Positions 7,502-14,582 of a stretch of 16,962 nucleotides of DNA are shown here, in pieces. Each line of letters begins with the position of its first letter. The first letter of the stretch is position 1. The stretch is from the NCBI GenBank assembly GCA_029863355.1, contig JAOTVO010000025.1:1-16962 (forward strand). The letters are read 5' to 3'. The position numbers and the translations under genes are program-made. This DNA is from Candidatus Krumholzibacteriia bacterium. GTDB lineage: Bacteria > Krumholzibacteriota > Krumholzibacteria > WVZY01 > JAKEHA01. The notes under the pieces were generated by a model. The model was not told where the DNA came from. It made no database searches and saw only the letters and a program-made list of their open reading frames with translations.

Positions 7502-7600
7502 ATTTTACATCCACGGTTGGCGGCCGCAGCGGGTCGCGTGGCTGGCCGGCTGGCAAGGCATCGCCCACCGGGTTCCCCGCCGGAGCGGTCGCTCGCGTTG

Positions 7601-7706
7601 GGCACGAGCGTGGGCAGGGGTTTCCGCGTCGGGTCCTCGCGCGCGCGATCTGAACGCTAGTTCGCGCGCCGCGGACTCCGCGTCAACCCCTGCCCACACT
7701 CGTGCC
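7601..7706. repeat. Long quasi-palindromic intergenic element, copy 1
   Basis: Outer arms 7601-7622 and 7685-7706 pair over 22 positions. The single non-pair is C·A on the plus strand and G·U on the minus strand. The enclosed core begins with TCCGCGTCGGGTCCTCGCG (7623-7641), identical over 19 nt to copy 2 at 14376-14394. The core's right half (7661-7684) matches copy 2 at 21 of 24 positions. Inner GCG-rich arms pair around a loop near 7649-7661. It starts 20 nt past the stop of the GAF kinase gene. No T-tract is present on either side, so a plain terminator is unlikely. The intergenic space 7395-7726 otherwise holds only the promoter and palindromes; no gene was recognised there. Confidence 0.8.
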
Positions 7707-7726
7707 GCCGCGCGGCCGGATGCCGC

Positions 7727-9625
7727 TCAGGCCCTCGCCGCCCGGCGCTCGGCGCGGCGCCGGCGCTCGGCGCGGGCCCGGCGGCGATCGCGGTTGGACG
7801 CGGAGGGGAAGGAGATCAACAGGATCGTCTTCCAGGACGGCGATGACTTCACGAGGATCTCCGCGCCGTGCCGGTGCAGGATGTCACCGGCGAGCGACAT
7901 CGCGCGCTTGTGATCATCGGCTTCGTCGCCGCCCGAAAAGGGCATGAAGAGACGCGACAGCATGTTGCCCGCGATGCCGGCGCCCGTGTCGGCGATGCAC
8001 ACGATCGCCTTGGTCTGCGTCGCCGAGCACTCCACGAGCACCTTGTCGCCATCGACGACGCTGCTCGTGAGCGTGCGCAGGATGTTCTCCACCGCGCCGC
8101 GCACGCTCTCGCGACTCATGAGCAGCGACGGTCCGCGCCGCGGGACGCGAACCGTCACCTCGACCCCGTTCTTTTCCGCGCGCGGCTTCCACTCGCCCGT
8201 CACCTCTGCGACCAGCGCAAAGAGGTCGACCAACTCCAGGGAGGATCGCATCGAGTCCAGGTCGTCGCGCTGCTCGGAGACGTCACGCTGAATCTCCGAG
8301 AGCAGCTCCTTGGCGCGAGCGACGCGCTTCTCCATGGGCAGCCGCGAGCGCAGGGTCTCGTCGAGACCGCTCAGTCCTTCCTGCAGCGACCGGTGATACT
8401 CGGTTGCCCGTTCGCCGGTTCGCGCGGTTTGTCGCTCCCGGACCAGATTCGACTGCACCTCCTCCAGCATCGACTCCGCCCGTGCCAGCTCGCGGCCGCG
8501 GTGCTGGGCGGCCAGGCGGTCGCCGATCGTGCCCGCGCAGAGCTCGAGGAACGTGCCGTCGCGCGCGTGCAGCTTGCTGCGGTGGCCATCCCCTTGGTCC
8601 TGGCCGACGTATACCGCCAGCGCGCCCATCGCCGTCCCCGCCGCGGCCAGGGGCACGGCGTGGAAGAAGCGCACGCGGCCGGCGGCGGCCTCGTCGAGGA
8701 GCGCGTGCCGAGCGTCGCCGCGTACGGGTCGCAGCGTGCCCGCCGCGCGGCTGAGTATGCCCTCGAAGCTCTCCGCCACCGAGACGTCGGCGTCGTCCGC
8801 CTCGACGGTGAACTCGTCCACGGTCTTCACGTGGATGGTCTTGCCGCGCGCCAGGTCTTGCAGGAGGATGCCGCTGCCGTCGACCGCGCGGCAGATCATG
8901 GACAGAGACAGGTTGATCGCGTCGGCAAGCCGATCTGAAGAGTCCGCGCCGCGCATAATTTCCTGCAGCTTGCGCAGGATGCGGAACTTCCGGCGGTTGT
9001 CGCTCGCCTCGAGCAGACGTTCGATGGCGAGCGCGGACTGTTGCGCGAGACTGTACACCAGCGACACGTCGGAGACCTGGATCTCCTGCTCCGACGGGCC
9101 GTTGTCGGCGGCGAGGACGGAAAGCACGCGCCCGCCGACCTTGATCGGTATCGCGATGTAGCGCGACGTTCCAAAGTGGCCGAAGAGGGGGTCGGTGGCG
9201 AACTCGCTCATCCTGCCGTCGGCCAGCACCGGAAACCCGCTCAACACGGCCTTGACCACCGCGCTGCGGTGCCAGTCGAGCGGCACGGTGAGCGTACGTG
9301 TGTGCAGCGTGAGGTCGCTGGATTCGATCTGCTCGTAGTTCTCGAATACGCTCTTGGCCAGGGCCTCGAACGATTTGCTCGAGGCCAGCACGGTTTCCGC
9401 GTCGCCGTCGAACGGGGTGCGGTCGGCGGCCAGGTGTCCCCTGACCGCGCGGGCCTTGGAGTCCACGAGGAACAGGAATGCGCGCTGGAAGCCGATGGTC
9501 CGCCACGTCGTGCAGAAGGCGAGCAGCATCTGATAGATGCGCGCGATGCTCTCCGCGTCCGGGATTACCTGGATCATCCGGAACAGCGAAGCCAGCTCCG
9601 TGACGGTTCGCTCGGTGTGTTTCAT
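7727..9625 (-). CDS. GAF-domain kinase-like protein with an HATPase domain, no clear phosphoacceptor histidine
   Basis: The product is 632 aa. The ATG at 9625 is chosen because it begins the conserved part and sits 59 nt from a strong -24/-12 promoter; there is no good Shine-Dalgarno sequence. Residues about 25-205 and 215-375 look like two GAF sensor domains (LSVLAADNGPSEQEIQVSDVSLVYSLAQQSALAIERL; MGALAVYVGQD), the first followed by a helical linker. Residues 375-470 are helical/coiled-coil at the position of a DHp domain, but no H-E/D-x-x-N/T-P box is seen. The C-terminal ATPase fold has Asn514 in ENILRTL and the G1 box DTGAGI (546-551). The usual glycine-rich G2 motif is replaced by DDHKRAMSLAGDIL. 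The last 22 residues are almost only Arg, Ala and Glu. It is either a degenerate or atypical kinase or a signalling scaffold; GAF ligands are unknown. Confidence 0.85.
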   Translation of the reverse strand: MKHTERTVTELASLFRMIQVIPDAESIARIYQMLLAFCTTWRTIGFQRAFLFLVDSKARAVRGHLAADRTPFDGDAETVLASSKSFEALAKSVFENYEQIESSDLTLHTRTLTVPLDWHRSAVVKAVLSGFPVLADGRMSEFATDPLFGHFGTSRYIAIPIKVGGRVLSVLAADNGPSEQEIQVSDVSLVYSLAQQSALAIERLLEASDNRRKFRILRKLQEIMRGADSSDRLADAINLSLSMICRAVDGSGILLQDLARGKTIHVKTVDEFTVEADDADVSVAESFEGILSRAAGTLRPVRGDARHALLDEAAAGRVRFFHAVPLAAAGTAMGALAVYVGQDQGDGHRSKLHARDGTFLELCAGTIGDRLAAQHRGRELARAESMLEEVQSNLVRERQTARTGERATEYHRSLQEGLSGLDETLRSRLPMEKRVARAKELLSEIQRDVSEQRDDLDSMRSSLELVDLFALVAEVTGEWKPRAEKNGVEVTVRVPRRGPSLLMSRESVRGAVENILRTLTSSVVDGDKVLVECSATQTKAIVCIADTGAGIAGNMLSRLFMPFSGGDEADDHKRAMSLAGDILHRHGAEILVKSSPSWKTILLISFPSASNRDRRRARAERRRRAERRAARA

Positions 9626-9682
9626 GACCGCGTTGGCTCGCGTCGTTGGGGGCGGGTGAAATCCCCAAACCCCTATCCGAGT

Positions 9683-9698
9683 AGCATTCTTCGTGCCA
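9683..9698 (-). promoter_or_regulatory. Sigma-54 (-24/-12) promoter candidate for the GAF kinase
   Basis: The minus strand reads TGGCACGAAGAATGCT, matching TGGCACG-N4-TTGCW at all but one defined position, with exact GG-N10-GC spacing. The GC lies 59 nt from the ATG at 9625. It is the best match of the three in the window. Confidence 0.72.
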
Positions 9699-9738
9699 CG
9701 GGGCGACGCGGCCGGAGGGGCCGGACCGGGCGAGCGGT

Positions 9739-10712
<974 letters not shown>

Positions 10713-10716
<4 letters not shown>

Positions 10717-13472
10717 TGCGATCCCTTCCGTCGTAGCTGCCGCCGCAGGAAGGCGCCGGTGTGCGAGCCCTTCGCGCGCGCGACCTGCGCCGGCGTACCC
10801 GCCGCGACGACGCGGCCGCCCTCGTCTCCACCTTCGGGCCCCATGTCGATGATATGGTCCGCCTGCGCGATGACCTGCGGATTGTGCTCGACCACGATGA
10901 TGGTGTTTCCCTTTTTCTGCAGCTCACGCAGCACGCCGACGAGCGTGTCGACGTCATCGATGTGCAGGCCCGTGGTGGGTTCGTCGAGGATGTAGAGGGC
11001 CCCGCCGTCCGTGTTTTCCGAGAGCTCGCGCGCGATTTTGAGTCGCTGCGACTCGCCCCCCGACAGCGTGGTGGACGGCTGCCCCAGGCGCAGGTAGCCG
11101 AGCCCGACGTGCTGCAGAACGCGCAAGCGCTCGGTGAGCGACCGGTGGGCGGCGAAGTGCGTGATCGCGTCGTCGACGGCCAGTTCCAGCGTCTGCGCGA
11201 GGTTCAGGCCGCGGTAGTGGACTTCCAGTGTCTCGCGGTTGAAGCGCTTCCCTTCGCACTCCCCGCATTTGACGAACATGTCGGCCATGAAATGCATCTC
11301 CACGCGCTCGTACCCCATGCCCTGGCAGCGCGCGCAGCGCCCTCCCGACACGTTGAAGCTGAAGCGCCCCGACGCGTAACCGCGCTCCAACGCCTTGCGC
11401 TGCGAGGCGTACACCTCGCGCACCGCGGCGAACGCCTTGACGTAGGTGACGGGGTTGGAACGGGGCGTCTTGCCTATGGGAGACTGGTCCACCAGGAGGA
11501 CCGACTTCACCGCCTCGGCTCCCAGCAGCTCGCGGCAGCCGTGAGCCCGGTGCTCTCCGCGCGCGCGGAGCGCGTTGTACAGCACGTCGCACACCAGCGT
11601 CGACTTGCCCGATCCGGACACGCCGGTCACACAGGTGAACGCGCCCAGCGGAAACGCCACGTCGATGTCCCGAAGGTTGTGCACGCTGGCGCCGCGCACC
11701 TCCAGCAGCCCGCCGGAGCGCTCGCGGCGCGGCGCCCCGGCCGGGCGCAGCGGCAATCCTTTGCGCACGTAAGCAAGCGTGCGCGAACTGCTGTTGCGGC
11801 CCGTGGGCGGGCCTTGGTACACGACCTCCCCCCCGCGCTCGCCCGCCCCGGGACCCAAGTCCACGATGTGGTCGGCACGCCGGATCACATCGAGGTCGTG
11901 CTCCACCACTACCACGGTGTTGCCGCGAGTGCACAGCTCCTCGAGCACACGCACGAGCTGCCCCGTGTCCCGCGGGTGCAGCCCGATCGACGGCTCGTCG
12001 AGCACGTAGACAACGTCCAGCAGGTTGGAGCCGAGCGAATTGGCCAGAGCGATCCGCTGCGCTTCCCCGCCGGAAAGTGTCCGCGTAAGTCGGTCCAGGG
12101 TGATGTAGTGCAGGCCGACGTCGAGCATGAAGCGCAGGCGAGAGGTGAACTCCGCCAGGATGTCGCGCGCCACCACGCGTTCGCGGGGTTCCAGCGAGAG
12201 CGACTCGACGAAAGCGAGCGCGCGATCGGGCGTCATCGCCGCCACGTCGCGGATGCTCTTGTCCCCGAGCCTCACCCAGTAGGCCTCCTCGCGCAGTCGC
12301 CCCCCCTCACACTTACGGCAGTTACGGAAGGTGAGATAGCGTCGCGTGAAGAAACGCGCGTACTTCTTGTACGATTTTTCCCGCAGACCCTCGAGGAAGG
12401 GCAGCACCCCGACGAACTCCCCGTGCCCCCCCATGATGAGCCGGCGCGCGCGCGCCGAGAGGGTCCGATAGGGTGCGTCCAGGCCGATCTTCTTGTGCCG
12501 GCAGAAGCGGATGAGCTGGTGGCGAAAATACTCGAACTTGTCCGACGCCCACGGCTCGATCGCGCCGCGCTTGATGGAGAGCCCGGGGTCGGGAACGATC
12601 AGTTCCTCGTCGAACTCCATGCGATTCCCGAAGCCACGGCAGTGCGGGCACGCGCCGTAAGGCGTGTTGAACGAGAAGAGCAGCGGGCGTGGCTCCTCGA
12701 AGCGACGACCGCAGGGCACGCAGATGGGAAGGTTCGTGAAGGTCAGCGAATCGGTGCCGTCGGCGGCGTCGAAACGAACGAACCCACCCGAGATGCGGTA
12801 GGCGGTCTCGATGGATTCAAGCAGCCGCGCGCGGCGTTCGGCGGAGACCTCTACGCGATCCAGGACGATATCCAGACTGGTCAACGACGCCAGCGATCGG
12901 CGCGGCGGCGGATCGAGGCGCACCACTTCGCCGCCTATCACGACGCGCGTGTATCCCTCGCGGACCAGCTCCTCTACGTGGCCCTTGGCGCTGCCCTTCT
13001 CGACCGGCTTCGCCGCGATCACGAGGAACGTACGTCCGTCGTGCTCGGCGAGCAGGGCCTCGATCACCTCGTCGGGCGCGTGCCGCTCCACCTCGCGGCC
13101 GCAGGTCGGACAGAAGGTGCGCCCCACGCGCGCGTAGAGGAGGCGGAGATAGTCGTATATCTCCGTCGCCGTACCCACCGTCGAGCGCGAGCTCCGCGTG
13201 GTGTTCTTCTGCTGGATCGCGATCGACGGGCTCACGCCCAGCACGTCGTCGACGTCCGGACGACCGATGCGCTCGAGGAACTGCTTGGCGTAGGTGGAAA
13301 GCGACTCGATGTAGCGCCTCTGACCCTCGGCGTATAGCGTGTCGAAGGCGAGGGACGACTTGCCCGAGCCGGAGACCCCCGTGATAACGGTCAGGCTCCC
13401 ACGCGGGATGTCGACGTCGACGTTCTTGAGGTTGTGCTGCCGCGCGCCGCGAATGAGGATTTTGTCGAACAT
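10713..13472 (-). CDS. uvrA: UvrA, excinuclease ABC subunit A
   Basis: The product is 919 aa with the ATG at 13472 (MFDKILIRGARQHNLKN, aligned with the usual family start); a TTG two codons upstream at 13478 is also possible. UvrA is the damage-sensing ATPase of nucleotide excision repair, which loads UvrB. It has two ABC ATPase modules. Walker A sequences GVSGSGKSS (about 32-40) and GVSGSGKST (about 617-625), signatures LSGGEAQR (about 465) and LSGGESQR (about 802), and Walker B with VLDEPSIGLH and ILDEPTTGLH are all intact. Zinc modules are CVPC...CPHC (about 250-280) and CARC...CGEC (about 711-737). The length and all motifs are normal. uvrB and uvrC are not in the window. It is divergent from mazG, with about 90 bp between the two starts. 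Confidence 0.97.
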
Positions 13473-13484
13473 AAGCAACTCGTC

Positions 13485-13513
13485 AGTCTACACCGTGGTC
13501 GCGTTTCCCGCAA
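13485..13513 (-). promoter_or_regulatory. Possible sigma-70-like promoter of uvrA-galE
   Basis: The minus strand has TTGCGG, a 17-nt spacer and TAGACT (top 13485-13490). The match is modest (3/6 and 4/6). The start of transcription would fall at about 13478, almost at the uvrA start codon. Confidence 0.35.
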
Positions 13514-13528
13514 CCGACAACCTCTGGC

Positions 13529-13557
13529 TTGAATCGCCGCGTCGGGGAGCGTACAAT
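13529..13557 (+). promoter_or_regulatory. Sigma-70-like promoter of mazG placing transcription start at the start codon
   Basis: TTGAAT (13529-13534), a 17-nt spacer and TACAAT (13552-13557). The expected transcription start, 6-8 nt past the -10, coincides with the ATG at 13564, which would give a leaderless mRNA. Confidence 0.5.
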
Positions 13558-13563
13558 GCGTGG

Positions 13564-14346
13564 ATGCCAAGCGACTCGTTGCAGACCGTCCTCGACCTCA
13601 TCGGGACGCTCCGCGGGCCCGGCGGGTGCCCTTGGGACCGTGCGCAGAGTCTGGAGGACATCCTCTCCGATCTGGTTGAAGAGGCGTACGAGCTGGAGTG
13701 GGCGGCCGCGCGCCACGGCGACGCCGAAACGCTCGACGAGATGGGCGACGTCCTCTTTCTTCTCTGCTTCGCCGTTTCCGTCAAGCGGGAGACCAACCCG
13801 TCGTTCACGCTGGACGCCATCGCCGGCCACGCTCATGAGAAAATCAAGTCCCGCCACCCCCACGTCTTTGGCGACGAGACCGCGGCCACGCCGGAGGAGA
13901 GCATCGCGCACTGGGAGCGGGCCAAGGCGCGGGAGCGCGCGGCGGGCCCGGGCGCAGGCGCCCTCGCCGGCGTCGCCGGCAACCTCCCGCCCCTGCGTCA
14001 TGCGCAGAAGATCCAGCAGCGGGCGGCGTCGGTCGGCTTCGACTGGGAACGCACGGAGGACATCGTGGCCAAGATCCGCGAGGAGCTCGCCGAGCTCGAG
14101 GACGCCCTCCGTCAGGGAGCGGGCGATGCCATCCGCCACGAGGTCGGGGACCTGCTCTTCTCGGTGGTGAACGTTGCGCGCTTCCTGCGCATCGACTCCG
14201 AGGCGGCGCTCGTCACGACCACCTCCCGATTCGTCCGCCGGTTCGAGGCCCTGGAGCGCCTGATCGCGGACGACGGGCGACGCCTGAGCGACATGACGCT
14301 GGCCGAGATGGATGTCTACTGGGAGCGCGTGAAGTCCTCGGATTGA
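13564..14346 (+). CDS. mazG: MazG nucleoside triphosphate pyrophosphohydrolase
   Basis: The product is 260 aa, close to the E. coli length. MazG hydrolyses (d)NTPs to NMP and pyrophosphate and so removes aberrant nucleotides. Two all-alpha MazG domains are visible. The first contains GPGGCPWDRAQSLEDI, E40-x2-E43 and E59-x2-D62 (DEMGDVLF). The second contains E174-x2-E177 and E193-x2-D196 (HEVGDLLFS). These are the Mg2+-binding acidic motifs. HPHVFGDETAATPEE and the ending DVYWERVK are typical. The ATG at 13564 starts the conserved N-terminus. An upstream extension would run antisense through uvrA and is rejected. The only purine-rich run (GGGGAG) is about 14 nt away, too far for a normal ribosome-binding site, consistent with a leaderless start. 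Confidence 0.95.
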   Translation: MPSDSLQTVLDLIGTLRGPGGCPWDRAQSLEDILSDLVEEAYELEWAAARHGDAETLDEMGDVLFLLCFAVSVKRETNPSFTLDAIAGHAHEKIKSRHPHVFGDETAATPEESIAHWERAKARERAAGPGAGALAGVAGNLPPLRHAQKIQQRAASVGFDWERTEDIVAKIREELAELEDALRQGAGDAIRHEVGDLLFSVVNVARFLRIDSEAALVTTTSRFVRRFEALERLIADDGRRLSDMTLAEMDVYWERVKSSD

Positions 14347-14356
14347 ATCACTCCTA

Positions 14357-14454
14357 GCGGTCGTGTTGGTGGCTCTCCGCGTCGGGTCCTCGCGAGCGGA
14401 TGGAGAAACTGTTCGCTCGCTGCGGACGCCGCGTCGAACCACCAACACGACCGC
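14357..14454. repeat. Long quasi-palindromic intergenic element, copy 2
   Basis: Outer arms 14357-14372 and 14439-14454 pair perfectly over 16 bp and share no sequence with the outer arms of copy 1. The core starts with the same 19-mer (14376-14394). Inner arms GCGAGCG (14392-14398) and CGCTCGC (14414-14420) pair perfectly. The loop is about 14399-14413. It begins 11 nt past the mazG stop and has no T-tract. Confidence 0.8.
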
Positions 14455-14521
14455 CGCACCCCGTCGAATGGCCCACACGAGCTCTGCGTCGCGGAGAATG
14501 GCCGACACGAACGCCAGCAAA
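14432..14521. repeat. Three degenerate tandem repeats with a 30-bp period
   Basis: GAACCACCAACACGA (14436), GAATGGCCCACACGA (14466) and GAATGGCCGACACGA (14496) start exactly 30 bp apart. The second and third differ at one of 15 positions. Units 1 and 2 also share a preceding CGTC. Unit 1 overlaps the right arm of the adjacent quasi-palindromic element. Confidence 0.6.
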
Positions 14522-14527
14522 AGAAGA

Positions 14528-14555
14528 AGGGGCTCGCGCGTGCGCGCGAGCCCCT
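14528..14555. terminator. Bidirectional terminator between mazG and the OmpA gene
   Basis: A perfect 12-bp stem AGGGGCTCGCGC / GCGCGAGCCCCT closes a GTGC loop. On the minus strand it is followed by TCTTCTTTTGC; on the plus strand by CGTTTTG. Its position between convergent genes fits use from both sides. Confidence 0.85.
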
Positions 14556-14582
14556 CGTTTTGTCGCCCTTTCGCGGGCCGCT

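Noticed and set aside
7395..7568. N-terminal extension of the PAS histidine kinase
   Set aside because: The extra 58 residues are low-complexity and would be encoded by the sigma-54 site and palindromes; the ATG at 7394 directly starts the PAS domain and has AGGTG upstream.
7451..7660. Small plus-strand open frame between the two kinase genes
   Set aside because: It runs through the palindromes and the structured element, has no recognisable domain and no convincing ribosome-binding site, and GC-rich DNA gives many such frames.
7601..7706. Integron attC site or CRISPR-like repeat as an explanation of the quasi-palindromic element
   Set aside because: No RYYYAAC/GTTRRRY end motifs at the outer ends, no integrase or cas genes, and no regularly spaced direct repeats.
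13339..13563. N-terminal extension of MazG
   Set aside because: The extension is antisense to the 5' end of uvrA and has no similarity to MazG; the ATG at 13564 matches the family start.
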